Below are positions 45,377 to 54,221 of a DNA stretch of 64,000 bases, one piece after another. Origin of the DNA: JAAYHV01 sp964400515 (GTDB taxonomy: Bacteria; Bacillota; Clostridia; Peptostreptococcales; Anaerovoracaceae). The notes under the pieces are model-generated. The model did not search any database and was not told where the DNA came from. It worked only from the letters and a program-made list of their open reading frames with translations. The first letter of the stretch is position 1. Each line of letters begins with the position of its first letter. A program made the position numbers and the translations under genes. The DNA lies in contig CAYNTJ010000004.1 of NCBI GenBank assembly GCA_964400515.1, forward strand, positions 92,190 through 156,189. Direction: 5' to 3'.

Positions 45377-45445
45377 CCCTATGCACTTATTCAACCAGTA
45401 TACTAACATAATATTAACTGTTAGTCTAGCTATTTTAGTATAATA

Positions 45446-47050
45446 TTATCCCTTTGTTTTTTTAATAATCTCCTGACTCGCATGCCATCCCGTAAGCATG
45501 GCTATGGGAACCCCCGCAGGAGCATATGCCCATTGCCCCGCCTGATACACATCAGGTATCGGCGTTTTGGCACACTTAGGCATATCGCCCAGTTCATTAA
45601 ATACCGGAGCTTTAGTTTCAAAGGACCATCCCACTATGGAGCCTCCGGTACTTCCCACCATCTTATTTATAGTAAGAGGAGTGCTTGAGAATTTAAATAT
45701 GACATCCTTTTCCAAATCTTTAAAAAACGACTTGGAGAATATCTTTATTATCCTATCTTCCATTTCACTTTTAAACTCATCTGCCCATCCCGCTTCATTT
45801 ATTTTTTTAATTACTTCATAATCAAACAGGCAGCTCATCATTATACCGGTCTTACCTTCAGGAGCCATACTATCATCCCTTAATACGGGGATTGATACCT
45901 CATAAGTATTTAGATTGCAGAAATCATCCAGCCACTCCAACACTTCGGCTTTTGACCTACTTTCAAAGTTTGCTAAAAGACTTTCCTTTTTCTCCTTACC
46001 TATATCCCCAAGGCCCTTCTTTGATGGAGTATAGAAGAAATGGTCCCCTCCCTTATCCTTAAAATATGAAGAAGGACGATCCACCGCCGTAAACATAATA
46101 AAGCTGGATTCCGCAGGCTTAGATGATTCTATCTGATGTTTCTTTAAACCAATTTCTTCTTTAACACTATTACTTAAGCCTTCCAGTTCAATATCTTTAT
46201 AAAGGGTTTTTAAGTCGGAAGCCCAAATAAGATGATCGTATTCATACGCATTGCCTTCGGAGTCAATTACCTTCTTGTCCCCTATTAGGACTTTTTTTAC
46301 ATGGGTATTAAATTCTATTTTTCCCCCCTCGTTTAAAACCTTTTCATGAATTATCTTAGGAAGCGTGGCTGTTCCCCCCTTGGGGTAAAAGTAGTCAAGC
46401 CATACATAAAAGTATCCTAGGGCAAAATATGTAGGTGTCTCCCTGAAGAAAAACTGTGTAAGTATGTCAATTAAAGATTGGCTATCGGTTCTATTCTTTA
46501 AAAATTCTTCCATGGGCATACCAAATTTTTTAAACTTCCTAAGGGTCATCATAAGCTTAAAGGTCCATGGGAGCAGCTTAGTTAGCACAAATTTTTTGTC
46601 ACTCATATAGTCGGAAAAATACGGGTTATCAAAGGCATATAAAACCTTAGTGTCTTCGGACAGCTTGTATATATCCCCCATTATCTTTTCTATATCATCT
46701 TTCTTTTTAGGATATAAAGTGATTAGCATATTCCTATATTCATTCATGGATTCCATGGATTCAATCCTAAATATTTGATCTTCAATGATAATGGAAATCT
46801 TATTATCCACAGTTTCCCATTCTAACCCCAAATCCTTAACTATAGGTTTTACCATGCCGGAATTAACAAATGCTCTGGGGCCTGTATCAAAGGAAAAGCC
46901 TTCCCTTTTAAAGGTATTTACCAGGCCTCCGGTCCTATCGTTCTTTTCTAAAATCAAGACATCATAATTTTCTTTAGACAGGTAGGCTCCGGCAGTCAAT
47001 CCCGCCATTCCGGCGCCAACAATCACAACTTTGCCCTTTGCTTTATTCAT
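45446..47050 (-). CDS. Phytoene-desaturase-like NAD(P)/FAD oxidoreductase
   Basis: 534 residues. An N-terminal FAD-binding fold (VVIVGAGMAGLTAGAYLSKENYDVLILEKNDRTGGL) is followed by the CrtI-like substrate domain (YPKGGTATLPKIIHEKVLNEGGKIEFNTHV). The C-terminal FAD loop is VYQAGQWAYAPAGVPIAMLTGWHAS. Carotene desaturases and retinol saturases share this plan; no other carotenoid gene is nearby, so the substrate may be another polyene or lipid. It overlaps the SDR gene by 8 nt and is cotranscribed with it. Confidence 0.9.
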   Translation of the reverse strand: MNKAKGKVVIVGAGMAGLTAGAYLSKENYDVLILEKNDRTGGLVNTFKREGFSFDTGPRAFVNSGMVKPIVKDLGLEWETVDNKISIIIEDQIFRIESMESMNEYRNMLITLYPKKKDDIEKIMGDIYKLSEDTKVLYAFDNPYFSDYMSDKKFVLTKLLPWTFKLMMTLRKFKKFGMPMEEFLKNRTDSQSLIDILTQFFFRETPTYFALGYFYVWLDYFYPKGGTATLPKIIHEKVLNEGGKIEFNTHVKKVLIGDKKVIDSEGNAYEYDHLIWASDLKTLYKDIELEGLSNSVKEEIGLKKHQIESSKPAESSFIMFTAVDRPSSYFKDKGGDHFFYTPSKKGLGDIGKEKKESLLANFESRSKAEVLEWLDDFCNLNTYEVSIPVLRDDSMAPEGKTGIMMSCLFDYEVIKKINEAGWADEFKSEMEDRIIKIFSKSFFKDLEKDVIFKFSSTPLTINKMVGSTGGSIVGWSFETKAPVFNELGDMPKCAKTPIPDVYQAGQWAYAPAGVPIAMLTGWHASQEIIKKTKG

Positions 47051-47984
47051 TTAGACCTCCCAATTCAATGCTCAATTTCCATAGCTTTTCTGCCGCTTCC
47101 CCATCAAGTGCAGGGGGCGCCGGTAGCTCTTCTGTTGTAAGGTTAAAAAATTTACCCCTTAGGTTTTCAACCTCCTTGGAAACTCCCAAATAGTATAGGG
47201 ACTCTGAAGAATTCCCTATGGATCTGGCATTCTTATCAATAATATTCTTTTTATAGAACTTATAGAGCTTACCATTATTCTTTCCACTGTTGGTCTTTAT
47301 GTTTCCGGGATGCATGGCATTAATTGTCACACGGGTATCTTTAAAGCATTCAACAAACTTAATCATGGATAAAAGCTGTGCCAACTTTGCAGCCCCATAG
47401 CTTTTTAGTCCCGAATAGGAATGCTTTTCCCAGTTTAAATCATCCATATTTAAGCCCCAAGGCATGAATCTATGGCCTTCGGAATTCACAAAGATAATTC
47501 GACCACTGTTTTGCTTTATAAATTTATCCTTTAGATAATAGTTGATTATGAAGGTGCTCAAATAGTTAGTTTGAAAAACCTGTTCAAGATTATCCTCCGT
47601 TACTGTTCTTTTAGTAACATATAGTCCGGCATTATGAATTAGCACATCAATATCTCTATCTAAAAGAGATAATTCCTTAGCCACATTATGGACATCCTTG
47701 AGTTTGGAAAAGTCAGCTATCAAGTATGAACAATCAGTTCCATATAAGGTTTTAAGCTCTTCACACAGTTTTTGGGATTTTTCTTCATTTCTGTTAATGC
47801 TCAATATATCCGCCCCTAAAGATGCATATTTTTTAGCAGCATCATAGCCTATTCCGGAGGTTGCTCCGGTAATCACCACCAGCTTATTATCAAATCTATC
47901 GTAGCATATCTTTGGATCTAGCTTTTGATTGTGCAGCATTGTAAAGATGTTGGACCATTTGTACTGTTTAATATACTTATTCAT
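47043..47984 (-). CDS. Short-chain dehydrogenase/reductase
   Basis: 313 residues with GGAGG upstream. The NAD(P) loop TGATSGIGYDAAKKYASLGADILSINR is at about 36-62, the NAG motif is DVLIHNAGLY and the catalytic S...Y...K is VNSEGHRF ... SGLKSYGAAKLAQL. It resembles the retinol dehydrogenase/WW-domain oxidoreductase group. It precedes a CrtI-like saturase-type enzyme, so the two may modify the same hydrophobic substrate. Confidence 0.88.
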   Translation of the reverse strand: MNKYIKQYKWSNIFTMLHNQKLDPKICYDRFDNKLVVITGATSGIGYDAAKKYASLGADILSINRNEEKSQKLCEELKTLYGTDCSYLIADFSKLKDVHNVAKELSLLDRDIDVLIHNAGLYVTKRTVTEDNLEQVFQTNYLSTFIINYYLKDKFIKQNSGRIIFVNSEGHRFMPWGLNMDDLNWEKHSYSGLKSYGAAKLAQLLSMIKFVECFKDTRVTINAMHPGNIKTNSGKNNGKLYKFYKKNIIDKNARSIGNSSESLYYLGVSKEVENLRGKFFNLTTEELPAPPALDGEAAEKLWKLSIELGGLNE

Positions 47985-48220
47985 AAGGCCTCCATATCAA
48001 CATTTTATATGATTTTTATTCTAAAATATGCTTCTATTTTAACACATTTTAGCTATAAGATTCAACGAAACCTTATTTTTATATTAATCTTCGAATACAT
48101 CTTGTGGATATGTTTATTAATTATGCATCCAATATATAACCACCTCTTATTCTTGACCCCAGCGGATATTATGAATATAATGAAGTAGCAAATCAAATAC
48201 CTTATATAGCGGAGAACTCT

Positions 48221-49552
48221 ATGAAAACGAAACTATTTGTATTAATTACAGTTATAATAATGCTATTTTCGGGCTGCACTTCCCGTTCAATTGATGAAGA
48301 TAATATAAAGGAAGCTGCCAATGCCATCCTTAATTCGTCGTATGTAAAGCCAATATTAGAACTCGCATACCCTGCGCCTAAGTTAACATTACAAAATGAG
48401 AATAGTGTTATTCAGTATGGTGTAAACGGAAGTCTTGTGCATGATAGTTTAGGGAACAGCACTTTAATACATAAGATAGCTTACCCCTATTCTAAAAAAG
48501 ACATGGAAATCGACTCTAAAACAGATTTAACGACATTAAAATTCAACTGCCCTCCGGATAGAATTATCGAAAGAATATATAAGGACAACAAGTTAATAAA
48601 GGTTGCTGATATTACCAATGATACTTTGAGTATGCCTTCCCATGAAGGTCTATATAGAATAGAATTAGATTGCCTTTGGACAAAAGAGGATTCTGAAAAT
48701 ATGGAAGGGAAGGCTATATATGATTTTGAAATTTACTATAATATGCCTTCTAAATTTACGATTTCAAGCAATTGTGTGAAGCCGGGGGAAGTAGTAATAG
48801 TTCATGCGGAAAATATTAAAGATTCCTCATCCATTAGCCTAAATACCAATCTTTTTGATGATGAGGTTTTATTCTATCCAGAAGAAGGAGGATACTTCGG
48901 AATCATTCCAATAGAAGGGGCATTGGCTCCTATGGATTATATCATTACCATTGAATGTAGCGAAGATAATATAAAGCTCGAGGACACTGTTACCGTGCCA
49001 GAAAGGAAATATCCTATTCAGAATTTGCAGGTTTCTTCTGAAACCCTGTCATTAAGATCCCAGGAAAACATTGAAAAGAATGGTGAAGATTTAAAAAGTT
49101 CAAGAGATATTAATAATTCCTCTAAAACCAAGCTGTGGTCTGAACCTTTTATAGAGCCTGTAAAAGGTGTAATAACAACTGAGTACTATGAAATCCGTTA
49201 TACTAACGGTAATCCAATCCCAAGATACCATACGGGCATAGATATTGCGGCTCCGTATAACACACCAATCCTAGCCGCAAACAGCGGGAAAGTTGTGCTT
49301 GCAAAGGAGATGATATTGACGGGAAACACCCTTGTAATTGACCATGGCTGCGGCCTTTATAGCACATATTGTCATTTGAATTCAATGAATTTTAAAGCCG
49401 GTCAAAACATATATAGAGGTGAAGTTTTAGGACTGATGGGTTCCACGGGGTTTTCAACCGGTTCTCATCTTCATTTTGAGATGTGCTATAACGGAATATG
49501 TTTAGATCCCGAATTCTTCTATGATAAAGACTTTAACTATGACCGCTTATAG
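48221..49552 (+). CDS. M23-family LytM lipoprotein peptidase
   Basis: 443 residues with GGAG upstream. A lipoprotein signal ends LFSGC. After about 290 residues with beta-rich segments, the C-terminal LytM domain has YHTGIDIAAP (His, Asp), the beta strands of the core and HLHFEMCYNG (His-x-His). These are the zinc ligands, so it should be an active endopeptidase acting on the cell wall. Its stop overlaps the next minus-strand gene by 6 nt at the 3' ends. Confidence 0.9.
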   Translation: MKTKLFVLITVIIMLFSGCTSRSIDEDNIKEAANAILNSSYVKPILELAYPAPKLTLQNENSVIQYGVNGSLVHDSLGNSTLIHKIAYPYSKKDMEIDSKTDLTTLKFNCPPDRIIERIYKDNKLIKVADITNDTLSMPSHEGLYRIELDCLWTKEDSENMEGKAIYDFEIYYNMPSKFTISSNCVKPGEVVIVHAENIKDSSSISLNTNLFDDEVLFYPEEGGYFGIIPIEGALAPMDYIITIECSEDNIKLEDTVTVPERKYPIQNLQVSSETLSLRSQENIEKNGEDLKSSRDINNSSKTKLWSEPFIEPVKGVITTEYYEIRYTNGNPIPRYHTGIDIAAPYNTPILAANSGKVVLAKEMILTGNTLVIDHGCGLYSTYCHLNSMNFKAGQNIYRGEVLGLMGSTGFSTGSHLHFEMCYNGICLDPEFFYDKDFNYDRL

Positions 49553-50659
49553 ACTAAACTCCACTCTGTTTCTACCGTTTCTTTTTGCGGCATATAACAA
49601 TTCATCTGCTCTATTTACTGCGTCTTTAATGGATTCTCCCTTGTTTATCTCCACCACTCCAAAGGAGCAAGTAACCATTTCCCCTGTATGAAAATCATGA
49701 TCTTCCAATGCTTTCCTGATCCTTTCGGCAAGAATTGCTGCCTTTTCGCATTCTGTTTCCGGTAAAAGTATTATAAACTCTTCTCCCCCAAATCTTGCAA
49801 AAATATCGGTGCTTCTTAACATATTTTCAACTATATTAATTCCGTCTTTTAAAACTTTATCCCCTGCCAAATGTCCGTACCTATCATTTACCATTTTAAA
49901 AAAGTCAAAATCCATCATTATTAGGGATAGATCAACTTCATATCTATCCTTGTGCTTCATCCATCTAATTAGTTCATTCTCGAATTTTGCTCTGTTATAG
50001 ATTCCTGTTAAATGATCCGTTTCACTTAGAATCTTAAGCTCTATCTCGTTAATATAGTTTATTCTGGCAGAATAATTTATCTTATAGTAGGTGATGGTTA
50101 AAACCAGTATCATTATGAAGGAATATACCATGCCAGCAAGAAAGTGCTGGTATAAAACACCGGGGAATATGTAGCTGGACATTATAAAAAATGCTATATA
50201 TATAATCAATGATACTATAATTTTATTCTCAAATTTATTTGGCAATATGAATATAACTGATAGAAGAATAATCAAATCCATAACCTTCAGAAAAAATTCC
50301 TCATTGTTATATTGACTTATTAAAACAAAATATGAACCGCTTAGAATAATTTCAATAACAGAAACCAGTAAGCATATCTTATTGCTGTTATGGCTCTTTT
50401 TTATCATATAGTAAAGGCCCCCTATTATAACCAATGTGGAAACTCTAATTACTATAATATTAAAATAGTTTGATTGATTACTCAAAAACAAATATTCCGG
50501 TATTATAAAAAGACAGTAAATAATTGCAGTGAGCAATATCAAGGGTTTTAGATGCCTTGAATCTCTTTTCATTATTTTATCGAAATACTCATTTTCTATT
50601 TTTTTATTTTTAAAACTGCATGTGACCTTGTTAATGTCATATTCTTCTAATTTATTCAT
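49547..50659 (-). CDS. Membrane diguanylate cyclase
   Basis: 370 residues with GGGGAC upstream. Six or so helices (about 37-205) precede a GGDEF domain. The key motif reads RFGGEEF, the active GGEEF variant, and DFDFFKMVNDRYGHLAGDKVL is the metal/nucleotide site. It should make c-di-GMP. No I-site RxxD was noticed. Another diguanylate cyclase lies 0.7 kb away. Confidence 0.9.
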   Translation of the reverse strand: MNKLEEYDINKVTCSFKNKKIENEYFDKIMKRDSRHLKPLILLTAIIYCLFIIPEYLFLSNQSNYFNIIVIRVSTLVIIGGLYYMIKKSHNSNKICLLVSVIEIILSGSYFVLISQYNNEEFFLKVMDLIILLSVIFILPNKFENKIIVSLIIYIAFFIMSSYIFPGVLYQHFLAGMVYSFIMILVLTITYYKINYSARINYINEIELKILSETDHLTGIYNRAKFENELIRWMKHKDRYEVDLSLIMMDFDFFKMVNDRYGHLAGDKVLKDGINIVENMLRSTDIFARFGGEEFIILLPETECEKAAILAERIRKALEDHDFHTGEMVTCSFGVVEINKGESIKDAVNRADELLYAAKRNGRNRVEFSL

Positions 50660-50771
50660 CTGATGTCCCCAATTATGTTTACGACGATTGCTTTGATATA
50701 TTAATATTTTTTCCTATGTTGGATAATATATCCCATAAATCCCAATCTGTCAAACCCCTTTGTTGCTTGAA

Positions 50772-51209
50772 TCAATCCGTCATCATAAGTATGCTACTCA
50801 TCATATTTTCCATAAATCCAATATTACCCCAAAGCATTATCCTTAATTTACTTTCTTCTTCGATAAATTGGGCATTTAGTGTGGCTTTACCGTATTCAGA
50901 AGGTTTGGAATTCATTGCCGCTGTAAGCATATTCGCAATTCTTATCCCCTCTTCCCTTTCATCAACATCTATATCAACCACAGCAGAAACTCTAACTCTA
51001 CTTTTCATTGGTTTTGTTTCATTTTCAACCCCCGGATTTATACTTTTCTTTTCACCTTCAGTAAACATGCTTAAGTTATCACCTGTAACACGCCAGCTTT
51101 TCCCGAATTTTGTTGCTTTTAATTTCCCTTCCCTTATATATTTTTGAATGGTCTTCGGATGCATATTAAGCATTTCCGAGATTTGATCAACAGTATAATA
51201 TGTTTTCAT
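50772..51209 (-). CDS. BldC/excisionase-like HTH regulator
   Basis: 145 residues with AAAGGAGG upstream. A MerR-type HTH occupies the start (YTVDQISEMLNMHPKTIQKYIREGKLKATKFGKSWRVTGDNL, about 4-46). After a charged linker, a C-terminal domain follows with VSAVVDIDVDEREEGIRIANMLTAAMN, which may bind a ligand or dimerise. The promoter has three TAATT repeats exactly 10 bp apart, which is the pattern bound cooperatively by BldC. It is therefore probably self-regulating. Confidence 0.82.
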   Translation of the reverse strand: MKTYYTVDQISEMLNMHPKTIQKYIREGKLKATKFGKSWRVTGDNLSMFTEGEKKSINPGVENETKPMKSRVRVSAVVDIDVDEREEGIRIANMLTAAMNSKPSEYGKATLNAQFIEEESKLRIMLWGNIGFMENMMSSILMMTD

Positions 51210-51234
51210 TTCTTCCTCCTTTAGTTCTTTTTAG

Positions 51235-51265
51235 TAATTATAGGTAATTTTAGGTAATTTGTCAA
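51235..51265 (-). promoter_or_regulatory. Consensus promoter with three 10-bp direct repeats
   Basis: -35 TTGACA (minus, the TGTCAA at 51260-51265), 17-bp spacer and -10 TATAAT (51237-51242): a perfect sigma-A promoter. TAATT occurs on the plus strand at 51235-51239, 51245-51249 and 51255-51259, each one helical turn apart, within the -10 and spacer. Confidence 0.85.
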
Positions 51266-51316
51266 GTAATTTATGGATATTATTAAACACTTTCGATAAA
51301 GTAAGAAATAAAAATA

Positions 51317-51336
51317 AGCAGTCCTTTAGAACTGCT
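51317..51336 (-). terminator. Terminator after the second diguanylate cyclase gene
   Basis: AGCAGT (51317-51322) pairs with ACTGCT (51331-51336); the minus strand continues TATTTTTATTT. It lies 34 nt past the stop at 51370. Confidence 0.75.
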
Positions 51337-51369
51337 CATATTAAGCCGTATTATAATCTTCCTAACCCC

Positions 51370-52905
51370 TTATACATTAGAGTATTTAATCAGTTTATTT
51401 CTGCCCAACTCCTTTGCTTCATACAAAGCTTTATCTGCATTGCTGATTAATTCATATAATGACATTTTTGGTTTATATTCTGCCATTCCAAAACTCACTG
51501 TAATATTGTAGTTGGGATGATCCGGAATAATGCACATATCCGCAATTTTATTTCTGTATTCTTCAGCACGGGCAATTGCTTTTTCTTCAGAAACACCGGG
51601 CAAAATTACCGCAAACTCGTCACCGCCGATTCTGGATATTAGATCGTCATTTCTAAAGCTATTCCTTGCTTCCTTGGCAATTGTTTCAAGAAGCATATCC
51701 CCGGTCTGATGCCCAAAGGTATCATTAACTCTTTTAAAATGATCTATATCAAACATTAACATAATAAGGGGGGTATTATTCTCATTAGCCCTTCCTATCA
51801 GCTTAGTCGCATAATCATTAAATTCTCTTCGGTTAAAAAGCTGAGTAAGTTCATCAACCTTGGCAATCTTTTCCAAATACTTTTTTTCTTTATATTCTGC
51901 CGTTATATCTCTTATGCTCTTGATAATCCCATGCTTCTTACCGTTCTTTGCATGAATCATGTTAGATTTGATTTCCCAATATCGATGCTTGCCCTTGGAA
52001 ATATCACTATATATTTCGACCTTGTCACTGTATAAAGCATTTAACAAATCTCCATTGTCATCACTTAATAAGTTTAAATCCGTATTAGTCAGTTTAATTC
52101 CATTATCCCGAAAAAATTCGACGGCTTTTATATTAAAATCAATAATCCTGTTTTTATCATTCAGTATTATCATGGCCTCATTGCTTTGGTTGAAAATCTG
52201 CTTTCTTGCTGTTGAACTGATTTCAAAAAAGTCTTGCTTGGCAATTAAATATGATACTACAAAAAGCGGAACGGGAAAAAGAATCGCCGTATAATCCAAA
52301 CCCAAATCCTTAGGGTCAATCAATAACATCAATATGCTAATCGATGCCGCTGCGCTGACCAGCGATAGTAGTCTATATCTAAATCTTTCTGCATTGCTCA
52401 CCTTATAGCTATATATTAAGAATATAAGTATTACTAAAAATGTTTCTATGCATCCATATATTTGTTGTACATAATACCAACTTCCTTTACCCAGCTCCAA
52501 CACTCCAAATTCGCCGTAAATGTTAAAGTTATAACCGGTGTAATAAAGAAAATGAAAGCCGTTAGTCAGTCTTAAAATATATGTAATTGCAGGTATAATA
52601 AATAGGGATAAAACAATCCAGGAATCTGCTTTTTTTATAATCCCGATATACAGCAAAACCACAACAAGCCAAAGAGTCGAAATTACCGGAATTGCAATAT
52701 ATTGTATTCCATTCCAAAACAAAGCATTGTTTAAATCGTTGCTGTGCAGTTCAATCATATAACCAAAAATATATATAACCACACATGCAATAAGTGTGGC
52801 CAAATATTTCATATAATGTATATTCCCGTTGTTAATTATATAAGCAAATAAAACTACTCCCACACAAACAGATATAAACATAAAAACAGTAAGAATATTA
52901 AGCAT
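51370..52905 (-). CDS. 7TM-PAS diguanylate cyclase
   Basis: 511 residues from ATG 52905 (AAGGGG upstream). Seven N-terminal helices (the histidine-kinase-type 7TM sensor region) are followed by a PAS domain (about 240-340: FNQSNEAMIILNDKNRIIDFNIKAVEFF) and a GGDEF domain with RIGGDEF intact. The PAS and membrane sensor would tune c-di-GMP synthesis. It ends before a terminator and is monocistronic. Confidence 0.9.
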   Translation of the reverse strand: MLNILTVFMFISVCVGVVLFAYIINNGNIHYMKYLATLIACVVIYIFGYMIELHSNDLNNALFWNGIQYIAIPVISTLWLVVVLLYIGIIKKADSWIVLSLFIIPAITYILRLTNGFHFLYYTGYNFNIYGEFGVLELGKGSWYYVQQIYGCIETFLVILIFLIYSYKVSNAERFRYRLLSLVSAAASISILMLLIDPKDLGLDYTAILFPVPLFVVSYLIAKQDFFEISSTARKQIFNQSNEAMIILNDKNRIIDFNIKAVEFFRDNGIKLTNTDLNLLSDDNGDLLNALYSDKVEIYSDISKGKHRYWEIKSNMIHAKNGKKHGIIKSIRDITAEYKEKKYLEKIAKVDELTQLFNRREFNDYATKLIGRANENNTPLIMLMFDIDHFKRVNDTFGHQTGDMLLETIAKEARNSFRNDDLISRIGGDEFAVILPGVSEEKAIARAEEYRNKIADMCIIPDHPNYNITVSFGMAEYKPKMSLYELISNADKALYEAKELGRNKLIKYSNV

Positions 52906-53098
52906 TTTAGTCCCCTTAATAATAAATGCAATTAATAACACTTCTTATGCTTCGCCCTTTCATGCCCCTGTATTAAATGCACCAAGCTATATTAAAATAA
53001 TGAAAATATTATATCAAACATCAGGACTCCCGTCCATATTCACGCTTAAAAGAATTCTTAAATACAAATCAAAAACAATTTTAAACAATAATGACTGT

Positions 53099-54124
53099 TT
53101 AGTTGAACCTAATAATTTGATCCCCTGCATCGATTTCCGCAAAAACACCAAAAGGTATTATACACCTTGGCGTAGCATGCCCTACATTAATGTTATATAA
53201 AATCGGCAGCTTAGGATTATCAATTACTTCAACAAGGATTTTTTTATATTCCTCATAATAAAGCTCATCCATGGGCTTTCCTACCAAAACCCCATTAACA
53301 GCATCAAATATTCCGGTACTCTTAATTGTCATAATCATATCCTTATATGCCTTAGGATTTGGCTGCTCTTCACTGCTTTCCAATAAAAGTATTTTGCCCC
53401 TCCAATCTTTAATATCCGGAAACAGCCCATATCTTTGACATAGCTCTATGGAGTCTTCATAACGTCCATTGTTGAAAATATCAAAGATGGATTCTATGCA
53501 GCCACCTAAGATTTCCCCGGAAAAATGCTTATTACCCTGTAAAAGTTCAAAGCCATTGTTCCTGTGGGATATCCTCTCGGTATTAATGGCATCAATGCCA
53601 AAGTCCTTTCTTTCCTCATACCATATATCACTCGGTCTAATCTCTTTAATTTTTCCTGTACTTATTAATTCTTCAAAATATTTGCGGGAATAGGGAAGCA
53701 TTTCAGTATCAAGCTCACAAATATCTGCCAGAAATGATTGTCCGTAAAAGGTCTTAAGACCAAGCTTGTTTAGCATCAAATGATTTATTGTTGTATCAGA
53801 AAATCCAAGAAACACCTTATTACTTATTACCTTTTTTAACTCATCATTCTCAAATAAATAAGGCAGTAATTTGTAGGTATCATCACCACCAATGGCACAC
53901 AAAATCATATCAACAGAATCATCTTTAAAGGCATTTATCAGATCCTCTGCTCTTTTCTTAGGATGGTTCTTAAGATATTCTATTCCCTTTAAAGCATTGT
54001 CCATAAATTTTACTGTGATTCCATATTCTTCTAATCTTTTTATTCCCAGTTCATATTCGTGTTTAACAAAATCTTCACCAATCACACCACTAGAAAGACT
54101 TACAATCGCTATTTTACTTATCAT
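53099..54124 (-). CDS. S66-family peptidase (LD-carboxypeptidase/MccF-like)
   Basis: 341 residues. The N-terminal IAIVSLSSGVIGEDF opens the domain, the catalytic Ser is in LGFSDTTINHLML, and GGCIESIFDIFN, LLLESSEEQPN and NVGHATPRCIIPFG provide the other conserved segments. MccF-type members of S66 hydrolyse microcin-like toxins; LdcA-type members trim peptidoglycan. The lack of a signal peptide and the longer form favour the MccF group, but this is not decided. Confidence 0.82.
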   Translation of the reverse strand: MISKIAIVSLSSGVIGEDFVKHEYELGIKRLEEYGITVKFMDNALKGIEYLKNHPKKRAEDLINAFKDDSVDMILCAIGGDDTYKLLPYLFENDELKKVISNKVFLGFSDTTINHLMLNKLGLKTFYGQSFLADICELDTEMLPYSRKYFEELISTGKIKEIRPSDIWYEERKDFGIDAINTERISHRNNGFELLQGNKHFSGEILGGCIESIFDIFNNGRYEDSIELCQRYGLFPDIKDWRGKILLLESSEEQPNPKAYKDMIMTIKSTGIFDAVNGVLVGKPMDELYYEEYKKILVEVIDNPKLPILYNINVGHATPRCIIPFGVFAEIDAGDQIIRFN

Positions 54125-54221
54125 ATTTTTCCCCTTGTACCTATTATTTAAGATCTTCCATCACCCAATGTAATCGGGTTTGGCTTAATTAAATTAATCA
54201 GCTTGTTTAAAGTGGTATTTT

